64,000 nt of DNA from Nageia nagi. Taxonomy: Eukaryota > Pinophyta. Numbering within the stretch: the first letter of the stretch is position 1; every line of letters starts with the position of its first letter. This document shows, piece by piece, positions 1 to 11,140 of the stretch. The translations under genes were made by a program, and so were the position numbers. The stretch spans positions 123,194,001 to 123,258,000 of the forward strand of contig JBITNC010000001.1 of assembly GCA_050084985.1 (NCBI GenBank). Reading direction: 5' to 3'. The notes beneath the pieces are model-generated. The model was not told the DNA's origin. It was given only the letters and a program-made list of their open reading frames with translations, and made no database searches.

Positions 1-700
1 TGGTACAAAGCTATGTTGGGAAATGAATCATTAGGTAAAAATTGAATATCATGTTGTATATATTGCATAAGAGGTAATCCCTATGGCTCTTCAAATAAGT
101 CAATAAAATCTCAAACTAAATCTTGCATATGTTCCTCTCTTTTGAACGTTGTTGATGACCTAGAGTCAGTATTGCATATCATTGATAGCATGAGATTCAC
201 CTCACCTAAGACTCCTATTTTCACCATGATCAGAACAAAATTTTTAGAAACATTTACAAGTCCTTTTACTTGACAAGTAGTGATCAAAGGTAGCTTTTTC
301 CTTATTTTATGTCCACTTACTAGAAACATCTTTCCATATTTCATAAATCGTAATTTGTTCAATCTTCTATAATAGATACCATCTCTATCCCACATATAAG
401 GGTTACCAAGAATAACACCATAAATGTCTAAAGGAACAACATAAACCACAACTTCATCAATGTACTTTATATAAATAGCAAATTTCAATGTACATTGCTT
501 AGTGACTTGCAAACTAGCATTGCAATGCACCCAACCCAAAGGATATGGATTTGGATGGTTGAAAGTTTCCAATCCCAAATTACTTACCATAGTATTTGAA
601 ATCAAATTTGCTTGAGAACCTAGATCAACAATGCAATCTAATTTGGTTTTGTTAATTTGGATTTTGAGGTGTAATTGAATACTTTATTCTTTAATGTATT
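1..700 (-). pseudogene. Copy A protease and start of RT, degraded
   Basis: The frame at 111-605 plus its upstream extension matches the retroviral-type aspartic protease of plant gypsy polyproteins. The active-site segment at about 600-640 reads IVDLGSQANLIS, where families normally have D-S/T-G, so the catalytic turn is altered to D-L-G. Downstream motifs PLGWV, VPLD and ILGNPYMWDRD are conserved. After a stop at 108-110, positions 1-105 give GLPLMQYIQHDIQFLP, which resembles the segment just before the RT fingers. Role when active: cleave the Gag-Pol polyprotein. Identification rests on motif order and on the parallel copy at 6870-7500. Confidence 0.8.
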
Positions 701-819
701 GAGGTTTCTCAACCTTTTGAATGGTTGAACAATTTATTTTCTTATCAACATCTAAACTTCTTTCAATATCATCACATCTAAGAACTATAGCATTAGTTTT
801 CTCCTTATTCTTATGCTTA

Positions 820-1600
820 TATGGGATGTAATTTTCAACATTTATAATCAACATGACCATCTTTATCACAACGAATACAATATATACCATCATCTTCTTT
901 CTTTGAAATATTAGTGGTCTTAGTTTCTTGCTTACCTTTGCCTTTATCATGAGATGTACATTTCTCTATTTCTACCATTTAATTAGAAGCCTTATTGGAT
1001 TCATCATATTATCTCCTTGCTTTACCATTCTCTTTGAAGTATTGTGCTTGCACACACACTTGATCAAGATTAGTAGGATTAAACAACATGATAGTATTTT
1101 ACAAATGACTACGTAAACTTTCAATATACTTCATTAAAGTTTGAGGATATTTTGGTGAAACCTAAAGAAAAGTAGCTTATTTCCTAAATTCTATAATGTA
1201 TTCTTCAACATTTTTCCTTCTTTATCATCAAAAGAATTGCCATTTAATCAATTATTTATTATGATTTTCTAATGGATAGAATTGATCTCCTAACAAATCC
1301 TTAAAATCATTCTAAGAAGATATTTCTAATTAGTGTTCATGATTAAGAGTTTCTACAAGGATTTCCCACCAAACTAAAGCATGTCAACTCATCAACCTCT
1401 CCTCCAAAAGTAGGAATGTCCACTTTGGTCTTCACCTTGAATAGAACTCGATTTGATGAAGATGATGAATTATGTCTCCCTACTATATCATGATATATTT
1501 GATTAACATTTGCATTTGCTCCAACATCTAACAACTTAGCCAAATGAGCCAAATGATTCTCCATTGCCAAAAACCTTCTTTCAAAATTAGCATCGATCAT
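820..1600 (-). pseudogene. Copy A gag with CCHC zinc knuckle, degraded
   Basis: The gag reading starts at the methionine at 1600 (MIDANFERRFLAMENHLAHL) and continues to VDIPTFGGEVDE, the usual start of the capsid region. It then loses a segment of about 150 bp that copy B keeps at 8080-8230, a deletion that removes the WW-containing capsid core. Later parts (FYPLENHNK, YIESLRSHL) are visible in shifted frames. A nucleic-acid-binding knuckle with C-x2-C-x4-H-x4-C spacing lies at 838-879, followed at once by TGA where the family has tryptophan. Gag would form the cytoplasmic particle and bind the RNA. Several stops and shifts make it a pseudogene. Confidence 0.78.
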
Positions 1601-1783
1601 GGTATGAATAGTAGACTATTTTTTTTTTTTGCATTATCTATTTCAGTCACTCTTCCCTTTTTACCAATATCAAGATTCTTTCGAATCAACTCTAATCTTT
1701 GATATCTCTTCCCAAATATAAAAAGCTACATTGTTGGTGGCCTAAAATACCCAAAATATTGATCTCAAATTTAACATACATAA

Positions 1784-1795
1784 GCTCTGATATCA
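1784..1795 (-). promoter_or_regulatory. Primer binding site of copy A (tRNA-Met type)
   Basis: On the minus strand the sequence is TGATATCAGAGC, one mismatch from the common plant initiator-tRNA-Met primer site TGGTATCAGAGC. It lies 2 nt after the 5' LTR end, the position where reverse transcription is primed. The same site, more decayed, lies at 8595-8606 in copy B. Confidence 0.75.
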
Positions 1796-1797
1796 CA

Positions 1798-2499
1798 TGA
1801 TCTATAATCATCGAATGCTTATAGCATACTAAGATCCTGAGTTACATATTCAAATAAAAATAGTTAACCATTATGAGATCATACAAATTGCATATAAATT
1901 TAAAAATTTGCACAATGTAAATCACAAACTAGCAATATCAAATGCACAACAAGATCAACATAATGATTTACCCTAGTTCACCTAATGTGGGCTACTAGCA
2001 TGGAATTGAAGCCTTCTCTTCTCATTGTCTATAGATATTACAATATTACATGCATAGAGAAATACAATCAACATAATAGAAATACAATATCCTATAGTAA
2101 GAAGAAACAATCTCAGAACTATAATAATTATGGAATGACTCTAGGTCTTCTTTCAAACTACTATAATTCTAAAATCCCAAAACTCTACAATCCTCTCTCA
2201 TTGAAAATCAAGAAAAAAATACCCATTAAATAAGCCTTCAAAACACTCTAAAACATTGACCAAGGAAATTGAACCACTAAGCCTTCTAAAACACATTTTC
2301 TCTTCAAATTCCCCTATTGAATCGTCAAGGTGCATGTCGTTAGTGGCCTAAAATCAACAAATTACATGTCACTAGTGGCCTAAAATTGAATGCCAAAAAA
2401 TGCTAAATTTTGATCTTCTATCTATCTCCAAGCACATATATCTCTTTAATGAGTATTTCTCTTACAAAGAAAATCTGACACGTGATCCAATTCAGATCA
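1798..2499 (-). repeat. 5' LTR of gypsy copy A
   Basis: This is a 702-bp LTR bounded on the plus strand by TGATCT and AGATCA, a 6-bp inverted terminal pair. It aligns along its length with the LTRs at 2500-3187 and 8609-9319 and, in reverse, with 3700-4404. The primer site adjoins its left edge, which makes it the 5' LTR of a minus-strand element. Confidence 0.88.
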
Positions 2500-3187
2500 T
2501 ACTTGGATCCTCACTTACATATTTGAATGAAAAAACATTCACCATTATGAGATCTATTACTTGCATATAAACTCAAAATTGTACAATGTAAGCTACAAAC
2601 TAATAATATCAAAATACAAAAAAGATCAACATAATGATTTACTTTAGTTCACCTAATGTGGGCTAATCTACCATGGAATGAGAGCCTTCTCTTCTCATTA
2701 TCTATAAAGATTACAATATTACATGCATAGAGAAATATCATCAAAATAATGGCAATACCATCTCCTACAACACTACTGCAATCTCCTACAACAAGAAGAA
2801 TAAATTTAGAATTACAAAAAATATGGAATGAATTTTGGTCTTCCTTCAAATCCTTACAATCCCAAAATCCTAAAACTCTCTAAAAATCCCCCTATGGAAT
2901 CAAAGAGTAGTATGCTATTAAACAAGCCTGAAACCATCTCAAAAAAGTTGGTTGAAGATATTGAACTACTTAGCTACCCAAAAATCAATGTCCCTTCAAC
3001 TTCCCTACTGACTCATCAAAATGCATACCATCAATGACCTAAAAATAGTGTTATATATCATTGGTGATGTGGTTTTGTACACCAATTAACTCTAAATTTT
3101 AATCTTTGGTTAGTCTCCGAGCATAAATACCTCTAGAATGAGTATTTCTCTTATAAAGAACAACCTAACATGATCTAATTCAGATCA
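2500..3187 (-). repeat. 3' LTR of copy B (lacks its outer 29 nt)
   Basis: It aligns with LTR A from 1827 onward, so the terminal 29 nt equivalent to 1798-1826 are missing at the left edge. The inner edge ends in GATTC-type sequence closing with AGATCA at 3187, followed by the tail of the integrase frame from about 3200. Confidence 0.85.
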
Positions 3188-3199
3188 TACCTCCCTAAT

Positions 3200-3699
3200 G
3201 AGAAGATATTTGGTCCCACAAATGCATAGATGAGGATACAACTCCCCAACTCTAGACTTGTTCATCCACTTGACTTTGTTAGGCTTTTCCCTTTCAATCC
3301 AACCGACCATAACTTTATCTCACCTCTTTTGTAGCACAAACCTTCTTTTATAATATGGAATCCTCCTTGAGTTCATACATAGTATTAGGAGCTAATTCAT
3401 CAAGAGATGGAAAAATTTGATATGAACCTACTTAATCTTTAGTCAACATAGATGGCTCATACATTTTCAAATGTTCCACATTCACAACTGAATAGATGTT
3501 CACATATGCCAATAGATTCAATCTAAAAGCATTCTCACTTGCTCCATAATCTAAAATGGTCCAAACCTTATAGGTTTCAACTTCTTGATTTGTTCTTGCA
3601 ATCTCTCCTTACTAAGATGCAACCAAACATGGTCTCCTATATGAAACTTATGGTCTACTCTATGTTTTTCATGTCTCATCTTATACTTGGCTTGGCTTG
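3200..3699 (-). pseudogene. Copy B integrase C-terminal tail, part beyond the solo LTR
   Basis: Read leftward from 3699 in several frames: KYKMRHEKHRVDHKF, GDHVWLHLSKERLQEQ, KKLKPIRFGPF and, near 3230-3290, NKSRVGELYPHL. These are the typical C-terminal blocks of plant gypsy integrases, a small DNA-binding fold followed by a low-conservation tail. Upstream residues of the same protein resume at 4405, on the far side of the inserted LTR. Many stops are present. Confidence 0.75.
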
Positions 3700-4404
3700 T
3701 GATCTGAATTGGATCATGTTATGTTGTCTTTATAAGAGAAATACTCATTCTAGAGTTATTTATACTTGAATATATATTGAATTCTAAAATTTGGAGTTTA
3801 TTGGTGTGCAAAGCCATATTGCTAGCAGTGTGCTATATTGTATCTAGGCCATTAATGGTGTGTACCTTGATAAGTCAGCAAGGACATCGATGTTTTGGGA
3901 AGCTAAGCAATTCAATATCTTCAATCAACATTGTAAAGGTGATTCCAAGATTACTTAAGGGGCATTATACTCTTTGATTCTATAGAAGGGGATTTGTAGA
4001 GAATTTTAGGATTGTAAGATTTGAAGGAAGACCAAGAGTCATTCTAGAATTTTATAGTTTTGATATTATTTTCTTCATATTGTAGGAGATTACAGTAATT
4101 GTAGGAGATTATATTGCCATTGTGTAGATGGTATTTTCTCTATGCATATAATATTGTAATATCCATAGATAATGAGAAGACAAAGCTCCAATTTCATTCT
4201 AGATTAGCCCACATTGGGTGAACCAGGGTAAAATCATTGTGTTGATCTTGTTGTATGTTTGGGATTACTAGTATTTTGTAGTTTTACATTGTGCAATTTT
4301 GAATTTTATATGCAATTTGTATGATCTCATAATGCTGAATAATTTTTATTCGAATATGTAAGTGAGGATCCAAGTATGCTATAAGCATTCAACGATTACA
4401 GATC
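3700..4404 (+). repeat. Solo LTR of the A/B family, opposite orientation, inside the copy B integrase
   Basis: The sequence is the reverse complement of LTRs A and B, beginning TGATCTGAATTGGATCATG and ending near GATTACAGATC. It is flanked by GGCTT (3695-3699) and TGCTT (4405-4409), an imperfect 5-bp target duplication. Removing it and one flank copy rejoins the integrase segments. A single LTR with no internal part is the usual product of LTR-LTR recombination. Confidence 0.85.
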
Positions 4405-5230
4405 TGCTTATCTCAAGTTGCTCTTGAAATTTCAAATGAATTTGCTTAATATTTTCAAAAAATATTTCAGCTTGCTTTTACTCTTTCTCATGTGAATCTT
4501 CTTCATCCTTTTATTTCTAAACACACATAATCAAAAGGTAAAGGTGGTAAATAAAAAAAATAAGTCTCAAAAGTACTCTTATTAATGGAAGAATGAATTT
4601 CTCTATTGTATGTAGGACATATTTAATATGTTTATCCCAAGACTTAGGATGCTTACAACAATAACCCATCAAGAGTTGAACCACTATCCTATTCACCACC
4701 TTGATTTTTCCATCCATTGGAGGATGAAAGGTAGTACTCCTCTTCAACTTTGTATCATCTTTTCCCATAAACATGTCCAAAACTTTCCCAAAAATTTATT
4801 ATCTCTATATGAAATAATAGAAGTAGGTAATCCAAAATGAACCCAAACATGAGAAGAGAATAAATTTACAGCATCTTATCCTATTATAGCCTTCTTACAT
4901 GGAATCAAAACACACATATTTCTAAATCTATTCATAATAAAAAATAAATAGTCTTACCCCTTCTTAGTCATAGGGAATCCTCCCACAAAATCCATTGAGA
5001 TACACTTCCATGGATGTGAAGGTATTGGAAGTGGTTGATACAAACCCAATTTTCTATTACTTGACATGTTGGTGCAACATAAAGAATACCCCCTTATGTA
5101 CTTGGCAACTTGGTCTTTCATCTTTGGCCAATAGACATACCTTTGTAAATTGTACAATGTCTTTCCAACCCTAAAATATCCTACAGTCTTTGAAGTATGT
5201 GCTTCTCTAATCATTCTAATCCTTTCACAT
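4405..5230 (-). pseudogene. Copy B integrase, zinc-binding and core domains, degraded
   Basis: The frame at 4954-5214 holds the zinc-binding region and core entry: HTSKTVGYF, LQRYVYWPKMKDQVAKYIRG, SLCC and, at the core start, PWKCISMDFVGGFP, with the first catalytic Asp in MDF. A later frame at 4517-4780 holds DTKLKRSTTFHPPMDGK and VVNRIVVQLLMGYCCKHPKSW, the end of the catalytic core. The stretch between them is decayed and the second catalytic Asp is not clear. Role when active: insertion of the cDNA into nuclear DNA. Confidence 0.85.
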
Positions 5231-6770
5231 GTAGGTACACATAATGCATTAAAATGATAAATAAGTCTATTTTATAATGAAAATCATCCAATACCTCATA
5301 CTTGGACTTAAATGAAGAAAAATACTCATACACCTCTCTGAAGTCAAGATCTTGCACATATGCCTCTAAAAATGACTCAAAAGAAAAAGGAAGAGATTTC
5401 AGCATTGAGAGGGAACTCACTGGCCCATATTTGCATATTGATAATATCCCAAAATTAGTACTACATGATGCCAGTGACATGTAATTTCTAGTTATAGGTG
5501 GTATAGAAAGTATAACTGCAACCTTGTTCTATATTCCTTTCTTATACTTGATCACTAGATGAAATTATTGTAGAAAACCTATCCATCTATATTGTGTAGT
5601 TTGTCACAATTTTGATTGAGTTTGTAAATAATTTAATGGTTGATGATCAGTATGAATGATTGTTTCTTTTCCCATTAAGTAATATTTCCACTTTTTAACA
5701 ACTTGAACCAATGCATACATTTTCTTATTACAAGTAGGATAATTCAAAATACGCCCACTAAAGTTTTTTGAATGATAGCAAATTGGTTTACCTTATTGTG
5801 ACAAAATGGCTCCCATGGCATAGTCACTTGCATCAATCTCCACTTTTAATGGTTTTTGCAAATCAATAAGTGTTAGCATGGGTGGAATAATAATCTTTTG
5901 CTTCAAGGTATCAAAAGATGTTTTTTGTTGCTTTTCCTATTGGAAAACTTACCTATTTCCAGTTACATCATGTAAAGGTGAAGCAATATGAGAAAAATTA
6001 ACAATAAAATTAGTCAATTATTAGAAAAAAAACTAATAAATTTTTTACTGTAGTTACATTAGATGCCCTTGGCCAATCTACTATAGCACTTGCTTTACTA
6101 GGATCTATTGTAAGTTGTCCATGACCAATAACATGGTCCAAATACATCAAAGATTCTTTGCTAAAATTAGATTTTTAATGTTTCAACAACTTCTCCCTCT
6201 CCAAATCTTGAAAATATTATCTAATATGTACAACATGTTCATGCCAAATAGAACTATAAATAGGAATATCATCCAAGTATACAACAATAAAAAAATCAAT
6301 AAATGGATGAAGCACAACATTCATTATTCTCATAAATGTGGCTGATGCATTGCACAAACTAAATAGAAAAATAATACACTCAAATAGGCCTTATCTTATC
6401 TTGAAAGTAGTTTTCCAAATGTTCTCTTCCTTGAGTACAACTTGGTGATATCCACTCCTTAAGTCCAACTTAGTGAAGAATCTTTTCCCTTGCAATTGAT
6501 CAAAAAGATCATCTATCCAAGGTAAAGGATAGCAATTTTTGATGATGATTTTGTTTAGTTCTCTATAGTTAATACAAATTCTCCAAGATTGATCATTTTT
6601 TGGGAACTAAAATAATAGGTGATTGACATGGATATGTACTTGGTCTAATCACACCTTTATCAACCAAATCTTGAATTTGCATCTTTATCTACTCTTGCTC
6701 TAAAATTGATTGTCGATAGAAAGATATGTTGGTCAATGAAGCATTAGGTAACAACTAAATATCATGCTAT
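5231..6770 (-). pseudogene. Copy B reverse transcriptase and RNase H, degraded
   Basis: Minus-strand frames read KLDLRSGYHQ near 6440-6480, a catalytic YLDD box at about 6268-6281 within FFIVVYLDDI, and LMYLDHVIGHGQLTIDPSKA near 6080-6150. The order matches the palm and thumb of Ty3/gypsy RT. RNase H remnants extend to about 5480, and 5240-5440 gives a linker toward integrase. The catalytic aspartates of the YLDD box survive, but several frame changes and stops prevent function. Confidence 0.83.
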
Positions 6771-6869
6771 TTATTCTACATAAAAGGTAATCTTTATGGC
6801 TCTGCAAATAAGTTAGTAAAATATTAGGCTAAATAGTACATCTTTTCTTCTCTATTAATGGCCTACAAT

Positions 6870-7500
6870 CAATATTTCACATCGTTGATAGTGTGAGATT
6901 CACCTTACTTGAGGCTCCTATTTTCACCATGATCATAACAAATGTTTTAGAAGAATTTACAAGGTATTTTACATAATTAATGGTTACCAAAGATAGCTTT
7001 TTCTTACTTTTATGTGCTCTAGCTCAAAACACCTTTCCATCTTTCACCAATCATAATTTGTTCAATATTTTATAATAAATACCATCTTTATCACACATAT
7101 AAGGGTTAACAAGAATAACATCACAAATTTCTAAAGGAACAATATCAACCACAACTTCACCAATGTACTTTGTAAAAAAAGTAAATTTCAACTTACATTG
7201 TTTAGTGACTTGCAAACTACATTGCGATGCATCCAACCCAAAGGATATGGATTTGGATGGTTGAAAGTTTCTTATCCCAAATTACTTACCATAAACTCTG
7301 AAATCAGATTTGCTTCAAAACTTGAATCAACAATGTGGTCTACTTTGGTTTTCTTAATTTGAATTTTGATGTAGAATAATTTAATCCTTTGTTCTTCAAT
7401 GTCTTGAGATTCTTCAACCTTTTGAATGGTTGAACAATTTAGTTTCTCATCAACATCTAAACTATGTTCAATATCCTCACATTTAAGAACCATAGCATTA
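6870..7500 (-). pseudogene. Copy B protease, degraded
   Basis: Frames at 7051-7236 and 7272-7493 are the copy B counterparts of the copy A protease. The active-site segment reads IVDSSFEANLIS near 7300-7340, with Ser replacing the catalytic-turn Gly. VPLEICDVILVNPYMCDKDG follows. Copies A and B have thus lost the D-S-G triad through different changes, so the losses came after the copies separated. Confidence 0.8.
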
Positions 7501-7539
7501 TTTTTCTCCTTATTCTTTCTCTTATATAGTAGTAATTTT

Positions 7540-8413
7540 GGAGGAAGTTTCCAACATTTATCATCAACATGACCATCTTTATCATAATGACTACAATGCC
7601 TATTATCCCTTTCTTTCTTTAAAATATTAGTGGTCTTAGTTTCTTGCTTACCTTTTCCTTTATCTTGAGATTTACCTTTATCTTTTCCTTCTCTTGAGTT
7701 ATAAGCTTCTTGGATTCATCATATTGTCTCCTTTCTTTACCATCCTCCTCTAAGTATTGCACTTGCACATACACTTGATCAATATTAGTAGGATCAAACA
7801 TCATAGTCTTTTACAAATGACTATGTAAACCTCCAATGTACTCCATTAAAGTTTGAGGATCTTTTAGTGAAATCTCAAGCAAAGTAGCTTGTTTCTTAAA
7901 TTTTGTAGTGTACTCTTGAATTGTTTTCTATCTTTGTTGTCTAAAGAATAACTATTTTATCAATTATTTATTATGATATTCTAATGGATAAAATTAATCT
8001 CTTAATAATTCATTAAATTCATTCCAAGAAGATATTTTTGATAAGTTTTTATGTCTAAGAATTTCTACATGGCTTTCCCACCAAACTAAAGCATGTCCAT
8101 CCATATGTAATCTAGCAAAAGAGATTTTAACAACATTATTTACAAAACAATGAGTTTGAAAATAATCCTCTAATTATTTCAACTAATTGTTCAACTTTTT
8201 TGCATAAACCTCTCCTCCAAAAGTAAGAATGTCCACTTTGGCCTTCACCTTGAATGGAATTCAATTTGATGAAGATGATGAATTAGGTCCTCCAACTTCA
8301 TTTTGATGTCTTTGATTGACATTTACATTTGTTCTAGTAGCCAAAAACTTAGCCAAATGATCCAAATGATTCTCCATTACTAAAAATCTCCTTTCAAACT
8401 TGACATTTAACAT
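7540..8413 (-). pseudogene. Copy B gag with decayed zinc knuckle
   Basis: Starting at the methionine at 8413 the frames give NSSSSSN, KVKAKVDI, FARLHMDGHALVWWESHVE and YTTKFKKQATLLEIS, which match the plant gypsy capsid, including the WW pair that copy A lost. The knuckle near 7560-7620 reads C-x2-Y-x4-H-x3-C, so one metal ligand and one spacer residue are lost. Multiple stops are present, including one in the LK-LEDYF segment near 8175. Confidence 0.8.
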
Positions 8414-8608
8414 GGTATGAATAATAAATTATTACTCCTTTGAATCATACATTTTGATCATTGTGCACCTTGAAAACATTTTAGGATCCTTAGCAATCAA
8501 TTCTAGTCTTTGAGATTTCCTCTTCAGCATAAAAAAACACGTTGCTAGTGGCCTAAAATCCCCAAAATTTTAGCCTTAAATTTTATGCACACAAGCTCTA
8601 ATATCATG

Positions 8609-9319
8609 TGATCCATAATCATTAGATGCTTATAGCATATTCGAATCCTCACTTGCATATTCGAACAAAAATACATTCACCATTATGAGATCCATTGCTT
8701 GCATATAAATTTGAAATTGTACAATGTAAACTATGAATTAACAATCTCAAAATGCATAATAAGATCAACATAATAATTTACCCTACTTCATACAATGTGG
8801 CCTAGTATAGAATGGAATTTAAGCTTTCTCTTCTCATTGTCTATGGATATTATATAAATAGAGAAATAACATCAAAATAATAGCAATACCATCTCATACA
8901 ATACTACTATAATCTCCTACAAAAAGAAGATCCACTTCAAAATTATAAAAATTCTAGAATGACTCTTGGTATTCCTTCAAATTCTTACAATACCAAAATC
9001 TTAAAACTCTCTAAAAATCCCTCTATGGAATCAAAGAGTAGCATGCCATTAAATAAGCCTTGAACCATCTCCAAGATGTTGGTTAAAGACATTGAATCGA
9101 TCAACTTTCCAAAATGCCAATATCCCTTTAGCTTCCCTTGTCAACTCATCAAGACACACATTGGTAATGATTAAAAATATTATTTCACACTATTGGTAGC
9201 ATGGTTCTATATACTGATTAGCTCCAAATTTTAATCTTTGGTATGTATCCAAGCACATATACCTCTAGAATGAGTACTGCTCCTATAGAGAACAACTTGA
9301 CATGATCCAATTTACATCA
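8609..9319 (-). repeat. 5' LTR of gypsy copy B
   Basis: This 711-bp LTR starts TGATCC and ends CATCA on the plus strand and is homologous to 1798-2499 and 2500-3187. A decayed primer site lies at 8595-8606, again 2 nt from the LTR. The right flank TGTTT at 9320-9324 is the expected target duplication, whose partner lies outside the window beyond copy A. Confidence 0.88.
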
Positions 9320-9429
9320 TGTTTGCACTTAAAAATTTTTGAAAACACATCATTGCATTTGTTAAATTGATGAACAATAACATATTTTAAGTTTTCATAT
9401 TTAAAAATTTGATACTTTACATTATTGAT

Positions 9430-11140
9430 ACATTTCATGTTTGATCTAGATGCAAGATCGGGTCTACCTAATGATTATGAGCTATGGAGTCTAATTATGG
9501 ATGTGGCTATAGACTTTATGTTGACTTCAAACTTAGTTACATGAGGGGCATTATACGCATCCGATGTGATAAGTATTTTTTGACTACCCTCATGGAGGGT
9601 TGGTGTGATAATACCAACACATTCTACTTACAGATGGGTGAGATAACTATCATCCTAACTAACATTCATTACATCCTATGGGTACCCATGAAGGGTACAT
9701 AGATTTAAAGGGCTACATTGAATACGCTAGAGATGGAGGACTAGTGCTACTAGTTGATAAGGGTTAGACACTATTAGCAATAGAAGAAGGGTTTGCCCCT
9801 TCATGACACAGTCTGCATGCCCCTATAGGACATCAATTTTACTAGGTACTTAAGATTGTATGTTACAATTATTATTGATACGATCCTATGTAGTGATAAG
9901 AATCATGAGTGCTTTCATACCAATTTCATTCCCATAGTGCAAGGGATGTGCCTTCATGGGAAGAGGTATGCATGGGCACCCTACATATTGTCCATGCTAT
10001 ACAACAATCTTCATAGCTTCATTTGTATGAAAAAGGAAGTCAAGATTATGGCCTATTCATTCATTCTATAGGCCTAGTTGTATGAGCATATTAGTGTAGC
10101 TTGCACCTATCTTCCTATGATGACATAGGAAGATAGGCCCCATTAGTTTCGATGGAAAACCATATAATGGGTACAAATGATACAAGGAGTTGAGTAATAT
10201 TAGATACTATTGGATTTACTAGACAAGGATGACTTGGCTTAGGATCCATACTTTGATTTTCTAGTATAGAAGGATTTGAATGAGGAGCTATCATGGATTA
10301 TAACTCCATATCATATCCAAGGTCATAGATAGGTGAATGGGTTCTATTAATCAAATTGGGTTACCATATAGTTCAACATGAAAGATGATGTGCCTATGCC
10401 AAGGTTGTGGCCTATTATGATTTGATACTATTTATATCAAGCAATTCAACTGAGGGTGATGGTTATGATAGCATGAAGTGTAGAGTGGATCACATTAGAG
10501 GATCATGCACCAAGGTTCACACCCATTTTCATTAACATACTCCAAAGTATTAATGATGGTGGGATTGGATGAGGCTTGACTCCTTAGGCCTTGAGGATGA
10601 GGAGGGGGATGAGGTAGAGGGAGAGGAGGAGGAGGAGGAGGAGAAGAAGGAGGAGGAGGAGGATGGTGATGAGGAGATAAAGATGGTAGGATAGGATTCC
10701 ATGGATGTGGGTGATATTCCACCACCTACTTAGCTAGTAGACCCATTTGCACCATCCTAATTAGAAGCTACAACACTGTTAGTGAATACCTTAAGTATAC
10801 CTAGACTCTAAGGATTAGTTATTGGCTTATTTCTAAAAGGAAAAATTAGTAACAATATTTATGACACAAGGCTAAAGACTAAAGTGGTAGTGCTACAAGC
10901 AGAGGTGGTGAGCCTACAGTTGCAACTAAAGGCTCGAGACAACTAGATAGGTGTCCTCTAGGGATAAATAGAGACTCTATAGGATCTTACTCATGTAATG
11001 CATCACTAGGAGCCAAAGTGGCTCCATGAATTGATCTTACTAAAGGAAATTTAGTTCCTTCCATTCAAGAAGAATCTACTAGTGAATCAAGGTCTAGGAG
11101 TAGTACCCAAGATCCATCCTTTTGTCAAAGTTTCTTATTG
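9430..11140 (+). pseudogene. Plant mobile domain (PMD) protein, antisense within P1, degraded
   Basis: The frame at 9484-9702 reads TTLMEGWCDNTNTFYLQMGE followed by ITIILTNIHYILWVPMKG, the conserved start of the plant mobile domain, where families have ERW, ETHTFHLPCGE and LLGLP. 9856-10071 continues with RYAWAPYILSMLYNNLHSF and MAYSFIL, followed by the EHISVACTYLP block. A strongly acidic Glu-rich tract lies at about 10580-10685, and a leucine-rich coiled-coil segment (RLKTKVVVLQAEVVSLQLQL) at about 10865-10945. PMD occurs in MAIN/MAIL1-type plant proteins and in transposable elements; no chemical activity can be assigned. The frame opposes gag of the same element. Several stops make it a pseudogene. 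Confidence 0.75.
10580..10685 (+). repeat. Purine-rich GAG/GGA simple repeat inside the PMD frame
   Basis: About 100 nt are nearly pure G and A on the plus strand, mostly GAGGAG and GATGAG triplets. It encodes the acidic tract of the PMD frame. A decayed counterpart with pyrimidines on the plus strand is at about 32160-32240 in P2. It could form triplex or slipped structures, but nothing in the sequence proves a role. Confidence 0.8.

Larger units (their letters stand above)
1..2499 (-). mobile_element. Gypsy LTR retrotransposon copy A (5' half, cut by window edge)
   Basis: Reading leftward from 2499 there is a complete 5' LTR, a tRNA-Met-like primer site, gag, a CCHC knuckle, the protease and the first residues of RT, where the window ends. 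The order gag-protease-RT and the closely related full copy B identify it as Ty3/gypsy. Its LTR abuts a 3' LTR of copy B that lacks its first 29 nt on the plus strand, so A most likely inserted there. All frames are broken. The 3' LTR should lie left of the window. Confidence 0.88.
2500..9319 (-). mobile_element. Gypsy LTR retrotransposon copy B (nearly full length, with nested solo LTR)
   Basis: LTRs at 8609-9319 (5') and 2500-3187 (3') enclose gag, protease, RT, RNase H and integrase in that order on the minus strand. The integrase C-terminal part is split by an inverted solo LTR of the same family. The right junction (ATCA then TGTTT) falls in sequence that continues as P1, and the matching P2 sequence at about 33470-33510 reads through this point, so B inserted into P1. 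Lineage within Ty3/gypsy is not certain. Confidence 0.9.

Noticed and set aside
10495-10725. Proline/histidine-rich minus-strand frame
   Set aside because: It is the complement of the purine-rich tract in the PMD frame.
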